A program made the position numbers and the translations under genes. A stretch of 64,000 nt of DNA from Planctomycetota bacterium (GTDB lineage Bacteria; Planctomycetota; Phycisphaerae; UBA1845; PWPN01): positions 124,001-188,000 of the forward strand of contig JAKPHF010000056.1 of assembly GCA_029550525.1 (NCBI GenBank), written 5' to 3'. Under the pieces are notes generated by a model. That model did no database searches, was not told the origin of the DNA, and saw only the letters and a program-made list of their open reading frames with translations. Positions 9,086 to 17,941 of the stretch are shown piece after piece (position 1 is the first letter of the stretch; each line of letters starts with the position of its first letter).

Positions 9086-9745
9086 ATGCGCGAGTTTGAG
9101 CGGGTCGTCACTCGGAAGCTTCTCTTCGCCGCATTGTTTGCGGCCGGCATTGTTCTACCCGCGCCGGCTCATCCCGTGTACATGGACCACATCGAGCATC
9201 ACGTGAAGATGGAGGTCGGTCCGACCAACATCGACGTGACTATCGAGCTTCGGTTCAACGAACTGCGGTCGCTGTCCGAGCGGCGACGGATGGATGCCGA
9301 TCGCGACGGCCTGATCGGGCCCGCCGAACAGGAGCGCTATCTACGCCGGATCGGCCGTGAACTGCGCGACGGATTCCAACTGCGCTGCCGCGGAGAAAAG
9401 CTCGACCTGGTGGAACTCTACGAACCCCGGCTCGATCTGCTCGATGGTCAGGGCGTTTCGCCCACGCATCACGTACTGCGACTCTACTATTTCGCGCGAA
9501 CGCCGGGTCCGCTGACCGGGCCGGTGCGACTGGAGTTCGAAGACCGGACCTGGCCGTCCGCGCCGTCGCTATGGTTCTTTAGGGCCTACAGCGAGGACGG
9601 CTTCAACCTGCGAGTCGATCCGAGCGCGTCGAGCCAACCGGCCGGCGAAACCGAACCGAGCCCGGGGCATCGAGCCACGATTACCATCGTCCATCCACCC
9701 GTGCCTGCCACCCGGCCAGCCGGGTCCGCGGAGATCCAACCATGA
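9086..9745 (+). CDS. Exported protein with an EF-hand-like calcium loop, 219 aa
   Basis: No named family recognised. A signal peptide covers about residues 1-28 and ends in a clear Pro-Ala-His region. The mature protein opens with a His-rich segment (DHIEHHVKME). A canonical 12-residue EF-hand loop, DADRDGLIGPAE at 70-81, suggests calcium binding. The last 40 residues are Pro/Ser-rich. Its TGA overlaps the first in-frame ATG of the PHP gene downstream, so the two are probably translated together and may work together at the cell surface. Confidence 0.75.
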   Translation: MREFERVVTRKLLFAALFAAGIVLPAPAHPVYMDHIEHHVKMEVGPTNIDVTIELRFNELRSLSERRRMDADRDGLIGPAEQERYLRRIGRELRDGFQLRCRGEKLDLVELYEPRLDLLDGQGVSPTHHVLRLYYFARTPGPLTGPVRLEFEDRTWPSAPSLWFFRAYSEDGFNLRVDPSASSQPAGETEPSPGHRATITIVHPPVPATRPAGSAEIQP

Positions 9746-9756
9746 GGAGTTGCGGC

Positions 9757-11943
9757 ATGCATTCTAAAGCCCTTGTCATCCTGGTCGGTCTGGTTCTGTT
9801 CTCGCCCGCGTCAGCCCCGGCCACGCCGGAGCTCACCAATCCCGACGAGCTCGTCCGTCTGGCCGGCCGGCTTCTGCAGGAACATCCCTACCTGCTTAAA
9901 GATGCCGATCGGGCCAAATTGGACGAACTTCACCGCAAAGCCCGCCAAGCCCTGGATCGCGTGAACCGGGCTCAGGACGACGCGGCCAAGCGCCAGGCCA
10001 AGACCCGGTTGCTCAAGGCCGCGGCGGCGCTCGTGCCCGTCCTAGAGAGCAGCCCGAATCTCATCCGCTTGGACCTGCAGCCGGATCGTCCAGTCCTGCC
10101 GCCGCTGGGAACCATCGAGTGCCCGTCCGACATCGGCGCGATGCTCATCCGCGCCCGCATCACAGGCAGCGGCGCCGACGACACGCTTCATGCTGTCGTG
10201 CGACACCTGGATCTCAGCGGGATGTGGACCGAATCCTCGACGATCCCCACGGACATCGCCCCCAGCGGCACGTCGCTGGTCCTGATCCCGATCACCAATG
10301 TGCCCAAGGACCGCACGTCGCAGCGACTGGAGTTGCGGGCGGGCGATCGCGCCTATCGGGCGATGCTGGAGCTCCGGTCGCCACCACGCGGCCGGCTGAA
10401 GCTCACCGTGCTCGGGGACACCGGAACACCCACGCCGGCGATGGTTCGGCTGGTGTGGAAGTTCAACAACCAGCCTCAACCGATCACTAACGCAGTCGAT
10501 ATCAAGTCCCAATTCGACAGCCAGGGGAGCCTCACCAACAGCCGCAACTACGTGGTGCAGGGCCGGGTCGCCGGCGAGTACTACTGCATGCCGGGCCCGG
10601 TGGACATGGAAGTGCCCGCGGGCGAGTGGGAAATCGCGGTTCGTCGCGGAATCGAGCATGTGCCGGTCTACGACAGCTTCCGCGTGAGCGCGGGTGAGAC
10701 CGTGGAGAAAACGTACGCGCCGCGTCGCTGGGAGGACATGCGGAAGCGCGGCTGGTGGTCGGGCGACGATCACGTGCACGCTCGCATCCTCAGCGACGAC
10801 GACGCCCGCCGGCTGATGACCTACGCCCAAGCCGAAGACGTCCATCTGTGCAACGTGGTCAAGATGGGCGACATCTATCGAACCTGGTTCGATCAGCGCG
10901 GCTTCGGTCCCGAGTATCGCATCGTCGATGGCGATTACGTGCTGTGCCCGGGCCAGGAGTGCCCGCGTACGCACGACCAGATGGGCCACACGATCTCCAT
11001 GAACATCAAGCGGATGGTCCGCGACACGGATCAGTACTACCTCTACGACAAGGTATTCGACCAGGTGCACGCGGACGGCGGCCTGTGCGGCTATGCCCAC
11101 GTGAGCAGCGGAATGTTCCACGTCCACCGCGACATGTCAGTGAACGTGCCCAAGGGCAAGGTGGATTTCGCCGAGGTGCTGCAGTTCGCCGGCCTGGGCC
11201 TGGACATCTGGTACCGATTCCTGAACAGCGGGTTCAAGATCACGGCCTCGGCGGGCTCGGACATTCCCTGGGGCGGCACGCTGGGTGAGGTCCGCGTCTA
11301 CGCGTACCTCGGCGATCAGCCGTTCACCGCCGACGCGTGGTTCGAGGCCATGCGAAAGGGTCGCACTTTTGTCACCAACGGACCGATGCTCGAGTTCCAG
11401 GTGGACGACGCCCTGCCCGGCGACGAGCTGGTCGTGAAAACCGACCGCAAGGTGCGGGTCAAGGCCCGGGCCTGGGGCGATCCCGAGCGGGTCTGGCCGG
11501 CCAAGCTGGTAGTCGTGCAGCACGGAAGGGAAATCCAGGTCGTCGAGTCGGCCGAACCGAAGAAGGAACTGACCATCGACATGGAACTCGACGCCGGCGG
11601 CGGCTTCTGGATCGCGGCACACGCGGTGGGCAACAGCGGCGAGCACGCCCACTGCACGCCGGTGTACGTGGTGCGACCGGGCCTGCGATTCTGGAAGTAT
11701 GACGAGGTGGACAAGCTCGTGGGTCAGGCGCTGGATTCGCTCGGGCAAATCGAAAAGATCGTGGCCGACGCCCGCGAACGGGATGCCAAGGGCGAGCTCG
11801 AAGACGATCGCACGCTCAAGCAACTGGCGCTGCAAGGTCCGGCGCTGCTCGAGCGAGTGGCCGAGGCGCGGAGCATCTGGGAAGAGCTGAGGAAAGTCGC
11901 CGAGCAGGAGGCGCCTCTGCGGGCGAAACTTGCGAAGCCGTAA
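9757..11943 (+). CDS. Exported CehA/McbA-type PHP-domain metallohydrolase, 728 aa
   Basis: The N-terminal signal peptide is followed by a helical, charged stretch (about 25-100) and beta-rich modules. The PHP metallohydrolase domain starts near residue 335: GDDHVHARI gives the HxH metal motif, GYAHVSSG and ASAGSDIPWGG give later ligands. CehA/McbA relatives include carbaryl esterase, but most are uncharacterised, so no substrate is proposed. The second Met is taken as start because AGGAG lies 7 bases before it; an ATG five codons earlier overlaps the previous stop. The C-terminal 70 residues are predicted helical. A terminator follows at 11983. Confidence 0.82.
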   Translation: MHSKALVILVGLVLFSPASAPATPELTNPDELVRLAGRLLQEHPYLLKDADRAKLDELHRKARQALDRVNRAQDDAAKRQAKTRLLKAAAALVPVLESSPNLIRLDLQPDRPVLPPLGTIECPSDIGAMLIRARITGSGADDTLHAVVRHLDLSGMWTESSTIPTDIAPSGTSLVLIPITNVPKDRTSQRLELRAGDRAYRAMLELRSPPRGRLKLTVLGDTGTPTPAMVRLVWKFNNQPQPITNAVDIKSQFDSQGSLTNSRNYVVQGRVAGEYYCMPGPVDMEVPAGEWEIAVRRGIEHVPVYDSFRVSAGETVEKTYAPRRWEDMRKRGWWSGDDHVHARILSDDDARRLMTYAQAEDVHLCNVVKMGDIYRTWFDQRGFGPEYRIVDGDYVLCPGQECPRTHDQMGHTISMNIKRMVRDTDQYYLYDKVFDQVHADGGLCGYAHVSSGMFHVHRDMSVNVPKGKVDFAEVLQFAGLGLDIWYRFLNSGFKITASAGSDIPWGGTLGEVRVYAYLGDQPFTADAWFEAMRKGRTFVTNGPMLEFQVDDALPGDELVVKTDRKVRVKARAWGDPERVWPAKLVVVQHGREIQVVESAEPKKELTIDMELDAGGGFWIAAHAVGNSGEHAHCTPVYVVRPGLRFWKYDEVDKLVGQALDSLGQIEKIVADARERDAKGELEDDRTLKQLALQGPALLERVAEARSIWEELRKVAEQEAPLRAKLAKP

Positions 11944-11982
11944 TCGACCCGCGCTCCCTGTGAAAAGACTCGACGCAAACAG

Positions 11983-12016
11983 AACCCACGGGCCCTCGGT
12001 CCGTGGGTTTTCTTTG
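11983..12016 (+). terminator. Rho-independent terminator
   Basis: A perfect 9-bp stem, AACCCACGG (11983-11991) and CCGTGGGTT (12001-12009), has a 9-base loop and is followed by TTCTTTG. It ends the 9086-11943 transcript, and because the gene on the other strand stops at 12022 it may also serve that operon. Confidence 0.8.
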
Positions 12017-12021
12017 CGCCC

Positions 12022-14022
12022 CTACCTGGCCTCCGGCGCGCACGGCGAGACAACAGCCGGATCCGGCCCGGACCAGCAATCCAGAAACACACGGATATCA
12101 TCGACGTCCACATCGACGTCTTCGTCCAGGCGGGCAATGAGGCATGCGGTATCGGCCGGCGGAACGTTGGACGCCGTCATGCAAGCCTGCAGGAGGCCGA
12201 AGTCTTCCTGGTCCACATCCCCGTCTCGATCAAGGTCGCCCGGAATGAAGGCGAACGTGGCACGCTTCGGAGCGGTTTGATTGACGACACCATCGATATC
12301 TGTTGCGCGGGCGGTCAGCAGGTGCTCGCCACCGGACTGCCCGGCGAGCCCGAAGTGATACGGCGGCGTGTGCCGCACGCCCATCCAGTATCCGTCGATG
12401 AACAGCTCCACGAGCGCAATCGGCTTCCCGAACGGATGCTGGACGTTGACCGTTATTCGGTCCCCTCCGCGATAACTGTTCCCGCTGCGCGGAGCGGGTT
12501 CGATAAACACGACGGGCCGCGATTGGCTGACCACGCCGGGCCAGATGACGCCCTCAAAGCTCGCCGACGCCGCCGGGATGGCGGAGTTCCCTTGAACGAT
12601 AACGTTGCGAAAAACCGGCTTGACCGCCCCCCGCACGGAGCAGGATTGGCAAGGCACGACCACCACGTTCTCCAGGAGAACATCGCTGATCGACGCCCCC
12701 GAATCGTTGTGGAACTGAAACGGCGCGCCACCCGTCTCGGCCATCCAGGGGAAATTGAAGACGCGGATGTGGCGCCAGGTGATGCGGGAGATCGGCGCGA
12801 CGCCGGTTTCGGGCCGGGTGTAGAGGATGCAGCCGCGGTCGGCATCCACCGCGTCGCAGTGGTCCCACGTGATGTCGCGCACCGCCCCGTGGTAGTTCTC
12901 GGTCCCGATCTTGAACGAGGACGCGCAGCTGAACACGATGCAATCGCGCATGGTGACGCGTTCACAGCTTCGATTGGCAAAGCGGCTCTTGACCGCGAAA
13001 GCGTCATCAATGGACTGAATGACCGTGCGATCGATGCGAACGTCCCGCGAACCGTCGGGATCGATACCGTCCTTCCCGCTGAACAGCTTCAGATTGGTGA
13101 AGGCGACCTGATCGCATCGCCGGATATGAAGCATCCACGAGTTGGAGTTCCGAAAGAGCAGGTCGTCCAAGCTGAGCTGGCCGCACGACTCCATGTCGAT
13201 CAGGTGTGTCTTGGAGGGCATGTTGTCCGCGGTGAACCCGTTGGCGTCGATGGTGCCCAGGCCGGCGATTCTCACGCCCCACGCGCCGTTGATCTGAATG
13301 TAGCAGGCGGTGTTATAGTCGTCGGTTCCCTTGAGCAAAGCGCCGGGCGCCAAGTAGACGGTCGTGCCCGATTGGATCGAGAGTTGTCCCGTCCGATAGA
13401 TTCCGGGCGGAAAATAGATGGCCCCGCCAGTATTGAGCGCCGACTGGACGGCCGCGGTCTGGTTCAGGCCGGGATCCGATCGCACGCCGTGAGCGGTCAC
13501 GTTCCGAGCAGTCGCGAACGCCGTCTGATACGCTTGGTACACGGCCAGGTCGTCGAAGAAGAAAAAGACGGTGTACGTGGCCTTGCCGGGTGTGTTCAAG
13601 TCGGGCAACTGCAGATAGTAGTTGCCGGGGCCCGGCAGCGTGAACCGGAACGTCGAGCCCGTCCGGGTGAACGGCAGATCCGCCCCGACGGTGCGGAGAT
13701 ACGCCCGCGAAACGGCGGCATTGACGGCCAGTTCGACGTCCACCGGACCGTCAGCGGCAAACCGCACGTAGTTCGCTTTGAAGTCCTTCTGCCCGGCCGA
13801 TTCCGGGTGGTACGTATGCTGATACTCGAACTCGACGGGCACGCCGTTCAGCGTTCCCGTGATGCGGTCGTCTGACCGGTGGTCGGGAGGGTTGGGATAC
13901 ACGACCAGTGTGGTCGCTCCATAGACGAGACTGCCTCCCAGCCAGCATGACAGCAAAAAGACACACAGTGAGCCGGCGGCGGACAAGAGGCGACTCATGG
14001 CCGATGTTTCGAAAAGACGCAT
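12022..14022 (-). CDS. Exported GH28/GH49-like beta-helix protein with dockerin-like tail, 666 aa
   Basis: The signal peptide lies near residues 10-35. An N-terminal beta-sandwich (about 36-165) precedes a right-handed beta-helix (about 170-500). The helix starts GGAIYFPPGIYRTG and contains DGIDPDGSRDV, SIDDAFAVKS and KIGTENYHG, which align with the Asp-containing strands of GH28 polygalacturonases. A clear third GH28 His motif is not seen, so activity is uncertain; dextranase-like GH49 is an alternative. An Ig-like segment follows, then a dockerin-like tail with two Asp-rich loops (DRDGDVDQEDF and DEDVDVDVDDI). It begins 11 bases after the upstream stop and is the last gene of the operon. 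Confidence 0.82.
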   Translation of the reverse strand: MRLFETSAMSRLLSAAGSLCVFLLSCWLGGSLVYGATTLVVYPNPPDHRSDDRITGTLNGVPVEFEYQHTYHPESAGQKDFKANYVRFAADGPVDVELAVNAAVSRAYLRTVGADLPFTRTGSTFRFTLPGPGNYYLQLPDLNTPGKATYTVFFFFDDLAVYQAYQTAFATARNVTAHGVRSDPGLNQTAAVQSALNTGGAIYFPPGIYRTGQLSIQSGTTVYLAPGALLKGTDDYNTACYIQINGAWGVRIAGLGTIDANGFTADNMPSKTHLIDMESCGQLSLDDLLFRNSNSWMLHIRRCDQVAFTNLKLFSGKDGIDPDGSRDVRIDRTVIQSIDDAFAVKSRFANRSCERVTMRDCIVFSCASSFKIGTENYHGAVRDITWDHCDAVDADRGCILYTRPETGVAPISRITWRHIRVFNFPWMAETGGAPFQFHNDSGASISDVLLENVVVVPCQSCSVRGAVKPVFRNVIVQGNSAIPAASASFEGVIWPGVVSQSRPVVFIEPAPRSGNSYRGGDRITVNVQHPFGKPIALVELFIDGYWMGVRHTPPYHFGLAGQSGGEHLLTARATDIDGVVNQTAPKRATFAFIPGDLDRDGDVDQEDFGLLQACMTASNVPPADTACLIARLDEDVDVDVDDIRVFLDCWSGPDPAVVSPCAPEAR

Positions 14023-14033
14023 CCGCTTTGCTC

Positions 14034-15518
14034 TCAAGGGAAGCACACGGGCTCGGGACGGCGATTCGGCCCGGACAGACAGACCTGAAACAGATTGACG
14101 TCGTCCTGATCCACGTCCAGATCCTGGTCCAGGTTGGCGTTCGCGCACTCCGCGTCATCCTGGACGGCGCCGGGCCCGGTGATGCAGCGCTGCATGTGGC
14201 CGAAGTCGTCGATGTCCACGTCGCCGTCGCGATCGAAATCGCCGCGGGCAGCCAGATCGAACACATGATCGCCGGAAGTGACGCTGATGTAGCCCGACGC
14301 CGCGCTGGTGATCTGGAAGTGATATCGCGAGTGAGCCGTGAGGTTGCTCAGCGTGACGCGGTGCTGCGTGACCAGAGCCGGGTCGAACACGGATTGTCCG
14401 TACGTGGCGGTGGGCCCGTAATCGACGCGGGAGTCGGCGGGCACGTCGGTCGTCCAGGCGATGGTGGCGGAGGTCTCGGTCCTTTCCACAACCGCCGGCC
14501 CGGCGGTGATCTGGATGTTGGCGCCGTAGTCCATGCAACAGACCCAGCCTTCCAGCTCGAAGTCGGGGTAAGCGGTGGTCCCCTCGAAATAATGGCCGGC
14601 GGCGTAATTGTTGCGCACGACGCGGTAGCTGTTCATCCCCGTGCCGTCGCGCCAGATCTTGAGCATGTAGGTCTGGCCGGGAACGACGGGCACTTCGTTG
14701 ACGCCCCAGGTGATGACCCAGCCGAAAGGAAACCGAACGGAAGTCGACTTTGCTGGCCCGACCGGCTGCAAGCCCGGCCAGGTCACGATCTGGGCCTTGA
14801 ACTCCAGCGTATTATTGCCGCCGATAGTGCCATGGCCCCGCATGGCCACCACACGATTGCCCGTCGCCACGAACGTCTGGCCGAAGTAGGACGCGGCCGA
14901 CTGCCAATTACCCAGCACGAACTCGTCGGAGCGATAATCGGCACAGTTGATGCTGTTGAAGGCCAGACTCTTGCTGTACGGCGCATCGAACGTCTCGGGG
15001 CAATTGCCATAATCCGGACAACCTGGATTCAGCGTACAGTGCAGACTGGTGTCGAACGAGCCGGGATTCGCGGCGTCGGCCTTGTAGAGGAAGCCGACTT
15101 CAAAGGAGTAGTGGCCCCAACAAGGACGGAGGCGGCTACTCATTTCCAGGGCGATGTCGCTGGTCGCTCCGCTAGCATCGGTGCAGACGAAATCGTAGCG
15201 TACGTTGGCATTGTCGAGGATGATTTGGCTTAGTCCGTCAACATCCGTCGTGCCCAGAAGGACACCCCAGGTGGTCTTCAACTGCACGCCGGGCCTGGGC
15301 GCTCCGGCTTCATCGAAAACCCAGACGTTGATGACGTGATTGCCGGTGCAACCTGCGCCCGCGCCGTTTTCGTAATTGCCGAGCTGGCGCCACCAGGCCA
15401 GCGTGTAGTGACCGGCAGCGAGCGCGGGTCCGGCCGCTCCGAAGGAGACAAGTGCCGCGGCAAAGACAGCACGATAATCCCGCCATGTGTGGGCTGCGAC
15501 ATGGTGGTGGCTTCTCAC
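14034..15518 (-). CDS. Exported protein with fibronectin-III and dockerin-like domains, 494 aa
   Basis: GTG start preceded by GGGGGGAG and a signal peptide ending in ALAAG. The body (about 40-350) is Cys-containing and beta-rich and was not recognised. Residues around 360-445 form a fibronectin type III module (ERTETSATIAWTTD, with LSNLTAHSRYHFQI). The C-terminus carries two Asp-rich loops, DRDGDVDIDDFGHMQRC and DQDLDVDQDDVNLFQVC, typical of dockerin-like tails in planctomycetes. It probably anchors to, or binds, a polysaccharide or a surface partner. No catalytic motif seen. Confidence 0.78.
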   Translation of the reverse strand: MRSHHHVAAHTWRDYRAVFAAALVSFGAAGPALAAGHYTLAWWRQLGNYENGAGAGCTGNHVINVWVFDEAGAPRPGVQLKTTWGVLLGTTDVDGLSQIILDNANVRYDFVCTDASGATSDIALEMSSRLRPCWGHYSFEVGFLYKADAANPGSFDTSLHCTLNPGCPDYGNCPETFDAPYSKSLAFNSINCADYRSDEFVLGNWQSAASYFGQTFVATGNRVVAMRGHGTIGGNNTLEFKAQIVTWPGLQPVGPAKSTSVRFPFGWVITWGVNEVPVVPGQTYMLKIWRDGTGMNSYRVVRNNYAAGHYFEGTTAYPDFELEGWVCCMDYGANIQITAGPAVVERTETSATIAWTTDVPADSRVDYGPTATYGQSVFDPALVTQHRVTLSNLTAHSRYHFQITSAASGYISVTSGDHVFDLAARGDFDRDGDVDIDDFGHMQRCITGPGAVQDDAECANANLDQDLDVDQDDVNLFQVCLSGPNRRPEPVCFP

Positions 15519-15613
15519 GAGATGCACTCCCCCCGGCGAATCCGGATCGATGCCCGGCATGCCCGGCCGGGCCGGCTCAACCGCCAAGGCCCGGCCAGGC
15601 ACCCCGGCTGACC

Positions 15614-16525
15614 TTACCGACGGCGGCGAACCCAGACCATGGGCCACGCCAGGGCCAGGAGCAGGAACGTAGCCGGCTCGGGAATCACCCCGATGTTATC
15701 GGCACCCCAGCCAAAAGCGAGATAATCGTACACGACGCCGGCATTGGCGACGGTGCTGGTGAACCCGAACTGGCACGAATTGCTGGGTGACCCATTGTAG
15801 GTGCCCCACATGTGGCCGACCGCGAAGCCCTCGCGAACGAGGTAGGCTTCCCAAGTCTTGGCCTCGTCGTTGCCGAAGATGAGTTGTACGGTCGCCCATT
15901 CGTTGGCCGGCATGAGCCAGTTGCCAGTGATGCCCGCGACCGTCGCGCTATTGGGCTTCCAGTTACTCTCGACACCGGCCACGTTCTGGACGGTGTTGTA
16001 CCAACGCAGTTCCATCTTGCCGGTCTCGCCACCGGTGATGATTCTCGGGTAGCCCGAATCGTCGGCGACGAAACTGGAGACGACGTTGCCACCGGCGGAC
16101 TCGACATACGTGTAGTCCACCATCTCGGTCCCGCTGAGCACCTTCAGGCCCAAGGCAATGCTCGACGGCACGCCAGGCGAGTAGTCGGGCGTGTGGCCGT
16201 TCGGCGGAACGCGATGCCCTTCGGGGCTATGGTCGAATCGCCACTTGATCTTGCCGCCGGTCGGGCCGGTCCAGTCCATCATGCCGCCATACTGATCGTC
16301 AAACCGGCCCAGGCGATCGGGAACCTTGGGGCTGGCGTACGTCCCGCTGGACTCGCGGTAGATGCTCTCCTGGTACTCGGGATCGCCCCAATCGACGATG
16401 CGGGTATACGTGTTGCCCTCATAGAGGGTCTTGCCCGAATCCCAGATGTAGTTCGGATCCCAATTGCCGGCCATCGCGGGCATGGTGACGGCCAGCCCGA
16501 CAACGCACAAAAGCCTCGCTCGCAT
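15614..16525 (-). CDS. PEP-CTERM exported surface protein, 303 aa
   Basis: The signal peptide ends PAMAG. The C-terminus is a textbook PEP-CTERM sorting signal: VIPEPATFLLLALAW, a short hydrophobic span, then Arg-Arg-Arg-Arg. Such proteins are cut and sorted by an exosortase; none is encoded here. The middle (about 20-270) is aromatic- and Gly-rich and looks like a lectin/concanavalin-type beta-sandwich, but I cannot assign a family. An AGGGAGGAGG site precedes the ATG. Third gene from the operon's end. Confidence 0.87.
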   Translation of the reverse strand: MRARLLCVVGLAVTMPAMAGNWDPNYIWDSGKTLYEGNTYTRIVDWGDPEYQESIYRESSGTYASPKVPDRLGRFDDQYGGMMDWTGPTGGKIKWRFDHSPEGHRVPPNGHTPDYSPGVPSSIALGLKVLSGTEMVDYTYVESAGGNVVSSFVADDSGYPRIITGGETGKMELRWYNTVQNVAGVESNWKPNSATVAGITGNWLMPANEWATVQLIFGNDEAKTWEAYLVREGFAVGHMWGTYNGSPSNSCQFGFTSTVANAGVVYDYLAFGWGADNIGVIPEPATFLLLALAWPMVWVRRRR

Positions 16526-16567
16526 GCTGCCTCCTCCCTATCACCAGTTTTCTCGACCAGACTCTAC

Positions 16568-17746
16568 TCACTGCGCCGGCGGGTCGTCGCAACTCGCGTC
16601 AGCCGGAATCTCTGCGCCCGAAGCGCAGCCAAGCATCATGACCAGGTCGTATTGATCCACGGAATTGTCCTTCACACCGGCCGGGCCGGTCAGATCCAGG
16701 CACTTGCAGTCGCCGGGCAGCGATTCGAAGTGCACATTATTCGGCCCGCCGACGGTGATGCAGCGCTGGAAGAAGGCGAAGTCCAGCATGTCCACGTCCC
16801 CGTCGATGTCGGTATCAAAGGCCAGAACCATGTTGCAGGCGCAGTGGACGTCGCCCAAGCAATCCGCATCCTCACAGTCGACCAGACCGTCGCCATCCTC
16901 ATCGATGCCGTTGCCGCAATCGGTTTCGTTATCTGGAGCCAGGCCGGTGTAGACGTACCGGAGATTATCCACCTTAATGACGACCTTCTCACCCAGAGTG
17001 GCGTCCACGAAGCCGCCTTCGGGCCCGAGACTCACCAACACGTTCAACCGGGCCCGGTCGAGGAACTGGCTTGTCGTGTTAACGATCACGTCCTGCCAGC
17101 CCGTCCCGGGCAACACGTCCACCTGCACCGGCGTGTCCGTCGTCCCGGAGGGCAGGCCGGCCAGATCCATCCAGATCCTCGTGGTGATATCCGAAGTATC
17201 GCCGTCACCCGCAAAGTCGTCCCGCCGAACGGAAATGATGAAATAGGCCGGTGCCGTCGGATCCGCCGGAGGCAGTCCGCGGGCCACTCGGGCGGCCTCG
17301 AACTCGAATCGTGTCGAACTGGTCGAACCGCATGTGGGGCTGGCGGTGTTGTCATAGTCGATCCAGATGAGGTCCCCAGCACCGAACTTGCTGGCACTGT
17401 GATTGTTGGCCTGATTGCCGAACACATCCCCCAGCGCGAAGGCCTGGGCGGCGAAGCCTTGGGCCGGCTCCCAGTTGTCGCCGTACATGTCGGCCGGGAA
17501 ACCCATGTTGCGCCACTCATGGTCAAGACTTTGCGGTCCGAAGACATCGCAGTCCGGGTGCGTCGTGGTGATCCCCTCCGGGCAGGCCCCGCACGAGACG
17601 GGATCATCAAAGGGCTCGAGGCAGCCGCAGCCGTCGAAGGATTCGACCAGCATGGTGACCAGGACGGGGTGGTCCGCCCAAGCCGCGGATGAAACCAGGG
17701 CGAACGCGCTCGCCCACGCTGCCAACCGTCTGCGCGACGTGTGCAT
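16568..17746 (-). CDS. Exported Cys-rich protein with dockerin-like tail, first gene of LacI-controlled operon, 392 aa
   Basis: Begins with a signal peptide ending AAWADH behind a GAGGAG site. A Cys cluster follows (GCGCLEPFDDPVSCGAC). The central region (about 70-280) is a beta-rich domain I cannot name. CGNGIDEDGDGLVDCEDADC is the calcium-binding-type motif common in secreted proteins of myxobacteria and planctomycetes. DTDIDGDVDMLDFAFFQRC and a second, weaker Asp loop form a dockerin-like tail. No enzyme motif is visible. As first gene of the operon it lies 120 bases from the palindromic operator. Confidence 0.78.
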   Translation of the reverse strand: MHTSRRRLAAWASAFALVSSAAWADHPVLVTMLVESFDGCGCLEPFDDPVSCGACPEGITTTHPDCDVFGPQSLDHEWRNMGFPADMYGDNWEPAQGFAAQAFALGDVFGNQANNHSASKFGAGDLIWIDYDNTASPTCGSTSSTRFEFEAARVARGLPPADPTAPAYFIISVRRDDFAGDGDTSDITTRIWMDLAGLPSGTTDTPVQVDVLPGTGWQDVIVNTTSQFLDRARLNVLVSLGPEGGFVDATLGEKVVIKVDNLRYVYTGLAPDNETDCGNGIDEDGDGLVDCEDADCLGDVHCACNMVLAFDTDIDGDVDMLDFAFFQRCITVGGPNNVHFESLPGDCKCLDLTGPAGVKDNSVDQYDLVMMLGCASGAEIPADASCDDPPAQ

Positions 17747-17864
17747 GGTGACTCCTCGGATGTGAATACCAGGCCCCCTCCCCGGAAATGCGCGGGGGGC
17801 AGCCGTCTGCGACCGCCGCCTACATGACCCGTTGATCCGGAGATCTCGATGGGGTAAAGTAGGC

Positions 17865-17882
17865 AAGTACTACGTTGTACTT
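17865..17882. promoter_or_regulatory. Candidate LacI-family operator
   Basis: An 18-bp palindrome, AAGTAC-TACGTT-GTACTT, is symmetric at 16 of 18 positions around a central CG, the arrangement usual for LacI-family operators. It lies between the divergent regulator and secreted-protein operon and spans about -4 to +14 of the predicted minus-strand promoter, where a bound repressor would block transcription. Confidence 0.6.
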
Positions 17883-17884
17883 CC

Positions 17885-17913
17885 AGCGTACTGTTTCGAA
17901 TGTGCGATGTCAA
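17885..17913 (-). promoter_or_regulatory. Sigma70-type promoter of the secreted-protein operon (17746 to 12022)
   Basis: On the minus strand TTGACA (17908-17913, perfect) is followed after 17 bases by TACGCT (17885-17890). The predicted start is near 17878, inside the palindromic operator, and the leader to the first ATG is about 130 nt. Confidence 0.55.
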
Positions 17914-17941
17914 TGTTATTTTTTCAGCCGAGTCGCGACCT

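Noticed and set aside
12277..13875. A 532-codon open frame on the plus strand
   Set aside because: It is antisense to the beta-helix/dockerin gene; no ribosome site or domain.
15812..17692. A 626-codon open frame on the plus strand
   Set aside because: It is antisense to the PEP-CTERM and dockerin-tailed genes, and it crosses their gap without any domain of its own.
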